Assembly: GCF_900091505.1 (NCBI RefSeq)
Contig: NZ_LT607409.1
Coordinates: 6,014,001 to 6,078,000 of the forward strand
Origin: Micromonospora chokoriensis
Lineage (GTDB): Bacteria; Actinomycetota; Actinomycetes; Mycobacteriales; Micromonosporaceae
Direction of reading: 5' to 3'
Length of the DNA: 64,000 nucleotides
A model generated the notes under the pieces. It ran no database searches. It was not told the origin of the DNA and saw nothing but the letters and a program-made list of their open reading frames with translations. Position 1 is the stretch's first letter, and each line of letters begins with the position of its first letter. The position numbers were made by a program, and so were the translations under genes. This document shows, piece by piece, positions 27,738 to 36,767 of this stretch.

Positions 27738-29864
27738 TCACGATCCGCCGGGGGCGCCGACGCGGTAACAGACCATGGCACCGGGCGCCTTGCGCGACGC
27801 CAAGGGTTCCAGGCCGAGGGTCGGGGCGGCGGCGGGGACGGCGGTGTTGCCCTTCCACGCGCAGACCATGCCCACGCCCACCCGGTCCATCGCCGCGGCG
27901 ACGTCGGGGATGGACACGGCCTGCCCGCCAGGGGTCACGGGCTGCCCGTCGGCGAACGTCGCGAGCAGCAGCCGGTCGGTGGCGAACTGGGTCTGCGGGC
28001 CGTAGTCGGTGAGGTAGAGGTCACGCGGTAGCACCACCCGCACCTCCGTGGTGACCATCGGAAGTGACCGCATGACCGACGACGGGGCGAGCACCAGGCC
28101 GGCGGGGCGGTCCAGGTTCCTGATCCAGAACGAGGCGGCCTTGCGGTTCTCCGGCATCCGCCAGGTCGGGCCGTCCTCGAGCGCCTTACCGCCGTACCAC
28201 ATCGGCTTGCCCTGGGTGTAGAAGACGAACACCAGCAGCACCGGCAGGACGACGGCGAGGACCTGGTTCACCCGGGCCGGTCCCGGCAGCCGGACAACGG
28301 CGAGGAGACCGACGAGCGCCGGGACCGGCAGGATCCACGGCACCCGCCAGAGCACCGCCGTCAGACCGCTCAGGTCACCGCCGAGCTTCAACACCCCGGG
28401 CACCATGAGGACCGTCACCGCCAACGCGGCGCCGACGGCGAGCTGCTGGGGGACGCCACGCCGGATCACGAGCGGCGACCACCAGACGGCGAGCCCACCG
28501 ATCAGACCGAGGATGCCGAGCCACAGGGTCAGCTCGTAGATGGTCCGCAGCTCCTGCAACGGGGCGTACGTCGCCGCGGCCTCCTCCACGCCGCCGCGCA
28601 GCACCTGGACGAGCACGCCGGACAGCAGCGGATAGGCCGAGGCGGCCAGGAAGCACAGGACGGCCTCCCGCACCCGCCGGGTGACCAGCAGCGCCACGCC
28701 GGCCGCCCCGGCCAGCAACGGCAGCAGGAACACGGCGGTGGTGGTGTAGCCGACGCTGGCGACCGAGAGCAACGTGAGCAGGACCAACGCCCGCCGGGAG
28801 CGGTGCTCCAGGTAGTCGGTGAGGTACACCCAGGCGAGAGGGATCAGCGCGTGCAGGAAGACGCTCTTGCCCTGGGTGAGCCGGGGCAGGTGGTAGGTGT
28901 TCAGGGCGTCGGCGTAGTACGCCACGAGCAGGATGTAGGCCGCCGCCACTCCGAACACGACCAGCGGACGACGCGGCGCCCACCGCTGCACGAGACGCCA
29001 CAGGGCGAGGACCGCGAAGACGGCCAGCACCGGCAGCAGGAGGTACCAGAGCACCGACCCGGTGTGCACGTGCAGCGCACGGGCCAGCGCCCCGACGAAC
29101 ACCTCGAACGAGGGCAGCGGCGGGTTCGCCGAACCGCCCGGCAGCACGCCCTCGGTGAACAGGAAGTCCCGGAACGGGATGGTGTCCCGCTCGGCCACCC
29201 ACACCGACTTGCCCACGTAGAAGACGTCGTCGAGGGACACCCGGTTGATCAGCGTGCCGAAGTACGCGGCAGCCAGGGAGACCACGAGGACCACGTACCC
29301 CTGCACCGGAGTGGTCGCCCGGACGGACGCGGCGGGGACCGCGCCGGCCGACCTGTCGGCGCGGGGCAGCGCCAGCCACGCGGACACCACCGCGACCAGA
29401 CCGAGCCCGGCCGCCAACCACCAGCTCAGCAACCCCTTACCGAAGGCGGCGAAGGCGGCGGCGCCGACCGCGGTGGCGACCGGCAGGGCGTACCGACGCA
29501 GCAGCGACGCACGGTCGGCGGGAGCGTCGGTCGGGCTGGTCACCGCGTCGTCGGTCTCGGCGGGCCGTGCGGCCACGTCCCGACGACGCAACCTCCAGGC
29601 GCCGTACGCCGCGACCGGTTGCAGGATCACCCAGATCAGGAAGACGACGGACGGACGCAGGTTGAGGCCGAGGTTGAGGTGGTAGAGCAGCGTCCAGATG
29701 GCGAAGCTGACGACCGCCGCGTCGGTGAAGACGACGGGCAACCCCGCCACCGCGGCGTTGAGCCGCCCGATCAGACCGCGCCGGCTGCTGCCGCCGGAAC
29801 GAGCACCGGCGTACCTCTGGTCGGTTGGCGCTGGCGTCGCCACAGCGTCTTCCACTTGCGTCAC
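27738..29864 (-). CDS. Large polytopic membrane protein, GT-C-like
   Basis: 708 aa with about a dozen hydrophobic helices and a soluble C-terminal portion. The first large loop carries VSLDDVFYVGKSVWVAERD, an acidic pair typical of GT-C polyprenyl-sugar-dependent transferases, and TYHLPRLTQGKS follows. The pattern resembles uncharacterised actinobacterial polysaccharide proteins (possibly DUF6077, unconfirmed). GTG 29864 has AAGGAC upstream; longer in-frame readings to 30053 run into the gap before the TetR gene. The position between teichoic-type genes suggests wall glycan assembly. Confidence 0.7.
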   Translation of the reverse strand: MTQVEDAVATPAPTDQRYAGARSGGSSRRGLIGRLNAAVAGLPVVFTDAAVVSFAIWTLLYHLNLGLNLRPSVVFLIWVILQPVAAYGAWRLRRRDVAARPAETDDAVTSPTDAPADRASLLRRYALPVATAVGAAAFAAFGKGLLSWWLAAGLGLVAVVSAWLALPRADRSAGAVPAASVRATTPVQGYVVLVVSLAAAYFGTLINRVSLDDVFYVGKSVWVAERDTIPFRDFLFTEGVLPGGSANPPLPSFEVFVGALARALHVHTGSVLWYLLLPVLAVFAVLALWRLVQRWAPRRPLVVFGVAAAYILLVAYYADALNTYHLPRLTQGKSVFLHALIPLAWVYLTDYLEHRSRRALVLLTLLSVASVGYTTTAVFLLPLLAGAAGVALLVTRRVREAVLCFLAASAYPLLSGVLVQVLRGGVEEAAATYAPLQELRTIYELTLWLGILGLIGGLAVWWSPLVIRRGVPQQLAVGAALAVTVLMVPGVLKLGGDLSGLTAVLWRVPWILPVPALVGLLAVVRLPGPARVNQVLAVVLPVLLVFVFYTQGKPMWYGGKALEDGPTWRMPENRKAASFWIRNLDRPAGLVLAPSSVMRSLPMVTTEVRVVLPRDLYLTDYGPQTQFATDRLLLATFADGQPVTPGGQAVSIPDVAAAMDRVGVGMVCAWKGNTAVPAAAPTLGLEPLASRKAPGAMVCYRVGAPGGS

Positions 29865-30003
29865 GGGGCGTCCTTGTCGTCCGGCGGCGAAATGAGGGCG
29901 AAAAGCGGATGTCTGATCGATGACAGCCGGGTGCCAAGGGGGCAGCCTAGCGGAATCGGACGGGCGGACCGCTGCTGCGGGCGACCGAGTGTCGGACCCC
30001 TGG

Positions 30004-30642
30004 TCAACCCGCGATCGGGGCCGGACGGGGTCGGGGCAGGACGCGGTCCGCACCGAGTCCGACGGCCACTGACTCGACCAGGTTGTCGAGGTAGGTGTCG
30101 GTGATCGGCAGGCGGGCGATGGCCAGCCGCCAGTAGAGCGGGCCGACGATCAGGTCGATCGCCGCGTCCGGGTCGGTGTCGGCGGGCAGCTCGCCGCGCT
30201 GCACCGCGCGGGTGACCAGGCGACCGCCGATCTCCTGTTGGCGCGCGCGCAGCACCCGACGCAGGGTCTCGTCGATGCTCGGGTTGCGGGCGGCCTCGGC
30301 CAGCAGGTCCGGGATGATCTGCGACGCCAGCGGGTGCCGCAACGCGTGCGCCACCGCCTGGAACAGCAGAGCGAGGTCACCGCGCAGGGTGCCGGTGTCC
30401 AGCGCCGGCAGTTTGCCGTGTGCCGCCGCGGCGACGATCTCCAACACCAGGTCGAGCTTCGAACTCCACCGCCGGTAGATCGCCGTCTTGCTGACGCCGG
30501 CCCGGCGGGCCACCGCCTCGATGGAGAGCCGGCCGTAGCCGACGGCGGCGAGCTCCTGCATCAGCGCACGCCGGATCGCCGCGGTGATCTCGTCGCGCAG
30601 CACCGCCGCTCCGGCCGGGGCCCGCCTCTTCTCGGTCGTCAT
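30004..30642 (-). CDS. TetR/AcrR-family transcriptional regulator
   Basis: 212 aa. HTH at about 30-70 (LSIEAVARRAGVSKTAIYRRWSSKLDLV), then a TetR_C-type ligand domain. Divergent from the polymer-export ABC transporter genes with a clear inverted repeat between, so it may repress itself and tagGH. Confidence 0.88.
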   Translation of the reverse strand: MTTEKRRAPAGAAVLRDEITAAIRRALMQELAAVGYGRLSIEAVARRAGVSKTAIYRRWSSKLDLVLEIVAAAAHGKLPALDTGTLRGDLALLFQAVAHALRHPLASQIIPDLLAEAARNPSIDETLRRVLRARQQEIGGRLVTRAVQRGELPADTDPDAAIDLIVGPLYWRLAIARLPITDTYLDNLVESVAVGLGADRVLPRPRPAPIAG

Positions 30643-30678
30643 CCAGGGCTCTTATCGCAGGTCACGGGGACCAGCGTA

Positions 30679-30701
30679 ACGCAACGACGATACGGTTGCG
30701 T
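30679..30701. promoter_or_regulatory. TetR-type operator
   Basis: ACGCAAC (30679-30685) and GTTGCGT (30695-30701) are perfect inverted arms with a 9-bp spacer, 37-59 bp upstream of the TetR ATG in the divergent tagG/TetR gap. Likely autoregulatory site. Confidence 0.5.
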
Positions 30702-30820
30702 CCCGACGTGTTTCGGACTACTGTCCACGCAGCGACGAGGCGGCGCCCCGCGCACATCTCCCACTAGGATCCCATCGTCGCGAGCCACCCCGTCTGCACA
30801 GAGATCGGAGCGCCATTTCC

Positions 30821-31714
30821 ATGGCCACCACCGCGCTGGTCGACCCCGACACGGGCCTGACCCAGGCGCAGCTGGCCGCTCGACACGGGCTGAGGGTCGC
30901 CGGTGAGCGCCCCAGCGTCGTCGAGTACAGCCGCCGACTATGGGCGTACCGGCACTTCATCGCCGCGTACGCCAACGCCAAACTGGTCGCCTCGTACAGC
31001 AACGCCAAGCTGGGTCAGCTCTGGCAGGTGCTCACCCCGCTCACCAACGCGGCGGTCTACTACCTGATCTTCGGGGTGGTGCTGGCACAGAACGACATGC
31101 CGAACTACATCGCCTACCTGACCACCGGGCTGTTCATCTTCAACTTCACCCAGAGCGCGGTCCTGGCCGGCACCCAGGCGATCAGCAGCAACCTGGGGCT
31201 GATCCGGGCGCTGCACTTCCCCCGGGCCAGCCTGCCGCTGTCCACCACGTTGACGCAGTTCCAGCAACTGCTGGCCTCGATGGTGGTGTTGATCGGCATC
31301 GTGCTGGTCACCGGCGAGCCGATCACGCTGCAGTGGTTGCTGCTGATACCGGCCCTGTTCCTGCAGGCGATCTTCAACGCCGGCGTGGTGCTGCTGGTGG
31401 CCCGGATGGGTTCCAAGGCGAGCGACCTCAAGCAGGTCATGCCGTTCGTCCTGCGCACCTGGATGTACGGCTCCGGCGTCCTCTACAACGTCAGCCTGTT
31501 CGAGCGGCTGCCGGCCTGGGCGACGACGCTGGTGCAGTACAACCCGTTGCTGGTCTACATCGAGCTGGCGCGGTACGCGCTGCTCGAGGAGGCGCCGCTG
31601 CTCAACGAGTCGCTGACCCAGCTCTGGCTGGTCGGGGCCGGGTGGGCCCTGGTCGCCGGGATCGGCGGTTTCATCTACTTCTGGCGGGGCGAACAGGAGT
31701 ACGGCCGTGGCTGA
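30821..31714 (+). CDS. ABC-2-type polymer export permease (TagG/Wzm-like)
   Basis: 297 aa with six predicted membrane helices and the ABC2_membrane pattern (KLGQLWQVLTPLTNAAVYYL, FLWR-like VLRTWMYGSGVLYNV, YNPLLVYIELARYALL). It should export a lipid-linked wall polymer together with the next gene's ATPase. ATG 30821 is used. The stop overlaps the ATPase start by 8 nt. Confidence 0.88.
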   Translation: MATTALVDPDTGLTQAQLAARHGLRVAGERPSVVEYSRRLWAYRHFIAAYANAKLVASYSNAKLGQLWQVLTPLTNAAVYYLIFGVVLAQNDMPNYIAYLTTGLFIFNFTQSAVLAGTQAISSNLGLIRALHFPRASLPLSTTLTQFQQLLASMVVLIGIVLVTGEPITLQWLLLIPALFLQAIFNAGVVLLVARMGSKASDLKQVMPFVLRTWMYGSGVLYNVSLFERLPAWATTLVQYNPLLVYIELARYALLEEAPLLNESLTQLWLVGAGWALVAGIGGFIYFWRGEQEYGRG

Positions 31715-32525
31715 GCACTTCGACACGCCCATCGAGGCGACCGCGACGATGACGCCGACGCAGGAGCGCATCCCGACCGTCGTCGTCGACGACGCGCACA
31801 TCATCTACCGGGTGCACCAGGGCGCCGGCGGCGGCACCACACCGGTCGCCGCGCTGCGCCGACTGGTCAAGCGCACCTCCGCGCCGAACATCCGGGAGGT
31901 GCACGCGGTCAAGGGCATCTCCTTCACCGCGTACCGGGGTGAGGCGATCGGGCTGATCGGCACCAACGGCTCCGGCAAGTCCACCATCCTGCGGGCCATC
32001 GCCGGGCTGCTGCCGGTCAACCGGGGCGCGATCTACACCCAGGGGCAGCCGTCGCTGCTGGGCGTGAACGCCGCCCTGCTCAACGACCTCTCCGGCGAGC
32101 GGAACGTCACCCTCGGCTGCCTGGCCATGGGCATGCATCCCGACGACGTCGCCCGGCAGGCCGCGGGCATCATCGAGTTCTCCGGGATCAACGAGCGGGG
32201 CGACTTCGCCAGCCTGCCGATGCGGACGTACTCCTCCGGCATGGCGGCCCGGCTACGGTTCTCCATCGCCGCCGCCAAGAAGCACGACGTGCTGCTCATC
32301 GACGAGGCGCTCGCCACCGGCGACAAGGGCTTCCGCAAGCGCAGTGAGCAGCGGGTGCGGGAGTTGCGCGAGGGCGCGGGCACGGTGTTCCTGGTCAGCC
32401 ACCAGCTCTCCTCCGTACGGGACACCTGCGAGCGGACGATCTGGCTGGAATCGGGCGTCCTGCGGATGGACGGCCCCACCGACGAGGTCGTCCGGGCCTA
32501 CGAGGCGTACGCCAACAGCAAGTAG
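31707..32525 (+). CDS. Polymer-export ABC transporter ATPase (TagH/Wzt-like)
   Basis: 272 aa. Walker A GTNGSGKS at 85-92, signature YSSGMAARLRFSIAAA, Walker B LLIDEALATGD and the switch His in LVSHQLSS. The N-terminal conserved REVHAVKGISF is typical of TagH/Wzt ATPases for teichoic acid or O-antigen export. No C-terminal carbohydrate-binding extension, so substrate specificity probably lies elsewhere. GTG 31707 overlaps the permease stop. Confidence 0.9.
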   Translation: MAEHFDTPIEATATMTPTQERIPTVVVDDAHIIYRVHQGAGGGTTPVAALRRLVKRTSAPNIREVHAVKGISFTAYRGEAIGLIGTNGSGKSTILRAIAGLLPVNRGAIYTQGQPSLLGVNAALLNDLSGERNVTLGCLAMGMHPDDVARQAAGIIEFSGINERGDFASLPMRTYSSGMAARLRFSIAAAKKHDVLLIDEALATGDKGFRKRSEQRVRELREGAGTVFLVSHQLSSVRDTCERTIWLESGVLRMDGPTDEVVRAYEAYANSK

Positions 32526-32549
32526 CGCCTCGGCATCGACACGACGCCA

Positions 32550-32585
32550 CGGACCGCGTCGCCCGCGTTGGGGCGGCGCGGTCCG
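32550..32585. terminator. Strong hairpin after the polymer-export operon
   Basis: A 15-bp stem with one wobble pair (arms 32550-32564 and 32571-32585) around a 6-nt loop, 25 nt after the ATPase stop codon, followed by GCGTTAAGG. Probably terminates the tagGH-like transcript before the CDP-ribitol synthase gene. Confidence 0.65.
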
Positions 32586-32659
32586 CGCGTTAAGGTTCAT
32601 CCCGTCGCCGCTCGGGCGGAACTTTCCGTTAACGCATCCCTGAGAGTGAGGATCCGGCA

Positions 32660-34177
32660 ATGACGCAGGACCAGACCACTGGCCCGGACGCCGCAGCGGA
32701 GACCCCGACGCCATGGCGGCCCTCGCGGACGGTGGCCGTGGTTCTGGCCGGCGGCACCGGGACCCGGCTGGGCCTCGGCATCCCGAAGCAGCTGCTGAAG
32801 ATCGCCGGCAAGCCGATCATCGAGCACACCCTGGCGGTCTTCGAGGCGGCGCCCGAGATCGACGAGATCATCGTGCTGATGGCGTCCGGTCACGTCGACG
32901 ACGCCCAGCAGATCGTCGACAAGGCCGGCCTGCGCAAGGTCACCAAGGTGATCGAGGGTGGCGACACCCGCAACGCCACCACCCGGATCGCCCTGGACGC
33001 GGTCGGCCCGGAGGACTGCAACATCCTCTTCCACGACGCGGTACGCCCGCTGCTCAGCGGCCGGATCGTGCGGGAGTGCGTCAACGCCCTCTGGACCTAC
33101 GACGCCGTGGACGTGGCCATCCCCTCCGCGGACACGATCATCCAGGTGGACGACAACGACTGCATCACCGACATCCCGGTGCGGTCCCGGCTGCGCCGGG
33201 GGCAGACCCCACAGGCGTTCCGTTCCCCCACCATCCGTGAGGCGTACCGGATCGCCGAGGGTGACCCGAACTTCGCCGCCACCGACGACTGCGGCGTGGT
33301 GCTGCGCTACCTGCCCGGCACCCCGATCAAGGTGATCGACGGTTCGGACGAGAACATCAAGGTCACCCACCCGGTCGACGTGCACCTGGCCGACAAGCTC
33401 TTCCAACTCGCCGCGGCGCAGGCGCCCCGGCTGACCGACCACCGCAGCTACAGCGAGGAGCTGACCGGCCGCACCATCGTGGTGTTCGGCGGCAGCTACG
33501 GCATCGGCCACGAGTTGACCGAGCTGGCCCGCCGCTTCGGCGCCCAGGTCTTCCCGTTCAGCCGTTCCAGCACCGGCACCCACGTGGAGCGGGCCGAGGA
33601 CGTCGAGGCCGCGCTGACGACCGCGTTCGAGGCCACCGGTCGGATCGACCACGTGGTGGTCACCGCCGGGATCCTGGAGCGGGGCGAGCTCGCCGAGATG
33701 GACGAGGAGACCATGGACCGGGTGCTCCAGGTCAACTTCGTCGGCCCGGTGACCATCGCCCGACAGGCGCTGCCCTACCTGCAACAGACCAAGGGCCAGT
33801 TGCTGCTCTACACCTCCAGCTCCTACACCCGGGGCCGGGCCCGCTACGCGCTCTACTCGGCCACCAAGGCCGCCCTGGTCAACCTCACCCAGGCGCTCGC
33901 CGACGAGTGGGCCGACGTCGGCGTACGCGTCAACTGCATCAACCCGGAGCGGACCGCCACCCCGATGCGGACGCGGGCCTTCGGCGAGGAGCCGGAGCAC
34001 ACGCTGCTCGCCGCGGAGGCCGTCGCCCAGTCGTCCCTGGACGTGCTGATCTCCGACCTGACCGGCCAGGTGATCGACGTACGCCGGGCGCCCGGTGACG
34101 GGGTGACGCCGAGCGTTCCGGCGCAGGGCGGGCCGGGTCAGGTCGAGACGTCGGCCGACGTGGCGTCGGCCAACTGA
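32660..34177 (+). CDS. Fused CDP-ribitol pyrophosphorylase / ribulose-5-phosphate reductase (Bcs1/TarIJ-like)
   Basis: 505 aa. Residues 20-255 are an IspD/TarI-type cytidylyltransferase (VVLAGGTGTRLGLGIPKQLL, FHDAVRPLLSGRI, VTHPVDVHLAD). Residues from about 270 are a short-chain dehydrogenase: VVFGGSYGIGHEL (G277), catalytic Y399 and K403 in YSATKAA. In Haemophilus Bcs1 this fusion reduces ribulose-5-phosphate and makes CDP-ribitol. The product would be the donor for the adjacent TagF/TarL-like enzyme. ATG 32660 has GAGG upstream. The SDR half is not the MDR-type TarJ of Staphylococcus. Confidence 0.85.
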   Translation: MTQDQTTGPDAAAETPTPWRPSRTVAVVLAGGTGTRLGLGIPKQLLKIAGKPIIEHTLAVFEAAPEIDEIIVLMASGHVDDAQQIVDKAGLRKVTKVIEGGDTRNATTRIALDAVGPEDCNILFHDAVRPLLSGRIVRECVNALWTYDAVDVAIPSADTIIQVDDNDCITDIPVRSRLRRGQTPQAFRSPTIREAYRIAEGDPNFAATDDCGVVLRYLPGTPIKVIDGSDENIKVTHPVDVHLADKLFQLAAAQAPRLTDHRSYSEELTGRTIVVFGGSYGIGHELTELARRFGAQVFPFSRSSTGTHVERAEDVEAALTTAFEATGRIDHVVVTAGILERGELAEMDEETMDRVLQVNFVGPVTIARQALPYLQQTKGQLLLYTSSSYTRGRARYALYSATKAALVNLTQALADEWADVGVRVNCINPERTATPMRTRAFGEEPEHTLLAAEAVAQSSLDVLISDLTGQVIDVRRAPGDGVTPSVPAQGGPGQVETSADVASAN

Positions 34178-34210
34178 CGCCCACGGCTGCGGAACCACGA
34201 ACGGAGCGAC

Positions 34211-35881
34211 ATGCGCGGCGACCTGGTCCGTAAGCTGGCTGCCCGCTGCCTGAGCACCGGGTTGGCCGTCCTGGCCTTCGTCGTGCTGGCGCTCACCGAC
34301 GCCACCGGCTGGGGCCTGGCGTTGGCTGTCGCGGCAGTGGTCGCGTCGGCCGTGGAGCAGCGGGTCCGGCCCGGCGCCGACCTCGTCGCCGAGACGACGC
34401 TGATCGCCGCCGCGGTCCTGGTGGGTTACTGGCGTCGGCTGGACGACGGCGTCGACCTGGCGTTGGTCGCCACCGCGCTGGTCCTGCTGGGGCTGGTGCT
34501 GCTGGTGGGGCCCCTGCGCACCGCCGGCAACCTGGAGATGCGGACGGCGAACCTACCGGTGCGCACCTGGACGCCGGTGGTCGCCGACCAGCTCGGCACC
34601 GCGCTGCTCGGGCTGCTCGCCGTGGTGGCCCTCGCCGCCGCGCTGACGCTGCCGGCCGTGGTGCCTCTGGTCGCCAGCCTGCTGGTCGGTGCGGGTGTGG
34701 GGGCGGTCGCACTGGACCTGGCCCGGCGGCGGTTCCGGCCGGGCGCCGGCGGCGGCGCGGTGGGTCGCGCGCTGCGTCGGCACCAGCCGGAGTTCGTGCT
34801 CTACTTCTCCGCCCCGCCCGGCTCCGAATACCAGGTCACCATGTGGCTGCCGTACCTGCAACGGATCGGCCGCCCGTTCCTGGTCATGCTGCGCGAGCCG
34901 GAGTTCCTGGCGCCGATCGCCGCGGCCACCGACGCTCCGGTGGTCTACTGCCCGACCCTGCGGGCCATGGACGAGGCGCTGGTGCCGAGCCTGCGGGCGG
35001 CGTTCTACGTCAACCACGGGGCGAAGAACAGCCACTGCATCCGCTTCACCCAGCTCACCCACGTGCAGTTGCACCACGGCGACAGTGACAAGGCACCGAG
35101 CGCCAACCCGGTCTCCGGGATCTTCGACCGGATCTTCGTGGCCGGGCCGGCCGCGATCGACAGGTACGCCCGCGCCGGGGTGCAGATTCCCGCCGACAAG
35201 TTCGTGGTGGTCGGCCGCCCCCAGGTCGAGTCGATCCAGGTACGCCAGGAGCCGGCGCGGGGCCTGGCGCACCCCACTGTGCTGTACACCCCCACCTGGA
35301 CCGGGCACCACGCCGACGCCGACTACTGCTCGCTGCCGGTGGCCGAGCAACTGCTGCGGCGGCTGCTGGAGCGCGGCGCGACGGTGATCCTGCGGGCCCA
35401 CCCGTACACGACGCAGAACCCGGCGTCGGCACGCCAGTTGGGCCGGCTGACGGAGCTGCTGACGGCCGATCGGGCCCGCACCGGCCGGCAGCACGTGTTC
35501 GGGTCGGCGGCCCGGGAGCTGAGCCTGACCGAGTGCGTCAACTCCTCCGACGCGTTGGTCTCCGACGTGTCGGGGGTTATCTCGGACTACCTCTACTCCG
35601 GCAAGCCGTACGCGGTCACCGACATGGGTGGCGAGGGCGACCGGTTCGTGGAGCGCTTCCCGCTGGCCGGCTCGGGGTACGTGCTGCGTCGCGACCTGTC
35701 CAACGTGGACGAGGTGCTGACCGACCTGCTGGACACCGACCCGCTGGCCGAGGCGCGGTGGGCCACCCGCCGCCGCTACCTGGGCGACTTCCCCGCCGAG
35801 TCGTACGCCGACGCCTTCCTGGGCGCCGCCCGCCGCGAGCTGACGTCGGCACCGGAACTGGCCACACCCACACCGGTGTAG
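34211..35881 (+). CDS. CDP-polyol phosphotransferase-like protein (TarL/TagF type) with N-terminal membrane domain
   Basis: 556 aa. About 180 residues of transmembrane helices, then a Glyphos_transf domain with FYVNHGAKNSHCIRF, VQLHHGDSDKAPSANPVS, VVGRPQV, VLYTPTWTGHH and LVSDVSGVISDYLYSGKPY. It is 33 bp after the CDP-ribitol synthase gene, so ribitol-phosphate transfer is the most likely activity. Same layout as the protein at 25770-27581. Confidence 0.82.
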   Translation: MRGDLVRKLAARCLSTGLAVLAFVVLALTDATGWGLALAVAAVVASAVEQRVRPGADLVAETTLIAAAVLVGYWRRLDDGVDLALVATALVLLGLVLLVGPLRTAGNLEMRTANLPVRTWTPVVADQLGTALLGLLAVVALAAALTLPAVVPLVASLLVGAGVGAVALDLARRRFRPGAGGGAVGRALRRHQPEFVLYFSAPPGSEYQVTMWLPYLQRIGRPFLVMLREPEFLAPIAAATDAPVVYCPTLRAMDEALVPSLRAAFYVNHGAKNSHCIRFTQLTHVQLHHGDSDKAPSANPVSGIFDRIFVAGPAAIDRYARAGVQIPADKFVVVGRPQVESIQVRQEPARGLAHPTVLYTPTWTGHHADADYCSLPVAEQLLRRLLERGATVILRAHPYTTQNPASARQLGRLTELLTADRARTGRQHVFGSAARELSLTECVNSSDALVSDVSGVISDYLYSGKPYAVTDMGGEGDRFVERFPLAGSGYVLRRDLSNVDEVLTDLLDTDPLAEARWATRRRYLGDFPAESYADAFLGAARRELTSAPELATPTPV

Positions 35882-35887
35882 ACCAGT

Positions 35888-36634
35888 TCAGCGGTACGGG
35901 TCGAGCAGCGCCAGCACGGCCGCCGGGTCCTCCACGTGCGCGTTGTGGCCGAGACCGGGCAACGTGACGACCGGCACCCCGTACTCCTTGAGCTGTTCGT
36001 CGCTGACCATCGGGTCGTGCTCCCCGCGCGCCAGCACGACCGGCGCGTCGGTCGCCGCGAGCAGCGCGGTCAGGTCGGGCTCGCCGACGGCGAACGCGGT
36101 CGGGTCCATGGCGAGACGCCACCGGCCGTCGACCTGCCGCAGGCCGGCGTCCACCACCGGGTGGTCCGGCGCGACCAGGCCGGCCAGGCCGGACACCCGT
36201 AGGTAGCGGCGGGCTGCCTCGGCGCGGGTGGCGAACCAGCTGACCGGGCGGGCGGCGAGGTCGGCGGCACGGGTCAGCTCGTCGGGTGACCAGACGGCCT
36301 TGATGCCCAGCCCGACCACGGCGTCCACGGGCGTCCCGGCGGCGCGGGCGGCCAGCGCGAGGCCGACCACCCCGCCCAACGAGTGCCCGAGCACGACGAG
36401 CCGGTCGCCGGCCACCAGGCCGCGCGCTATCCGGTCCGCCAACCCCGCAAAGGTGTACGACGGCAGCGGCGCCGCCCAGCCGTGGCCGGCGAGGTCCGGT
36501 GCCAGCCACCGCCCCGCCCAGCGCTGTTCCAGCAGCGGCGCCCACGGCAACCAGACGTCCCCGCTCGTGCCCATTCCGTGCAGGAGCAGCAGGACCCGCC
36601 CACGACCGGCTTGACCACCCGATTCATCCACCAC
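35888..36634 (-). CDS. Alpha/beta hydrolase
   Basis: 248 aa from GTG 36634. VLLLLHGMGTSGDVW forms the oxyanion loop, nucleophile S85 lies in LGHSLGG, and GEHDP and LGHNAHVED supply acid and histidine. Cytoplasmic, esterase-like; the substrate is unknown. Convergent with the TarL-like gene with 6 bp between stop codons. Longer in-frame readings upstream to 36979 are not used because the domain starts here. Confidence 0.82.
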   Translation of the reverse strand: MVDESGGQAGRGRVLLLLHGMGTSGDVWLPWAPLLEQRWAGRWLAPDLAGHGWAAPLPSYTFAGLADRIARGLVAGDRLVVLGHSLGGVVGLALAARAAGTPVDAVVGLGIKAVWSPDELTRAADLAARPVSWFATRAEAARRYLRVSGLAGLVAPDHPVVDAGLRQVDGRWRLAMDPTAFAVGEPDLTALLAATDAPVVLARGEHDPMVSDEQLKEYGVPVVTLPGLGHNAHVEDPAAVLALLDPYR

Positions 36635-36767
36635 GGCCGCAGTCTCCCACGGTTCACGGCCCGGTACGAGAGCCGCCGTCCACGCCGGACACCGACGCAC
36701 CGACGAAAATGCCGCGGGCGTCGGCCCCTTGTGGGGGACGACGCCCGCGGCGGTCAGCGTGCCTGGG

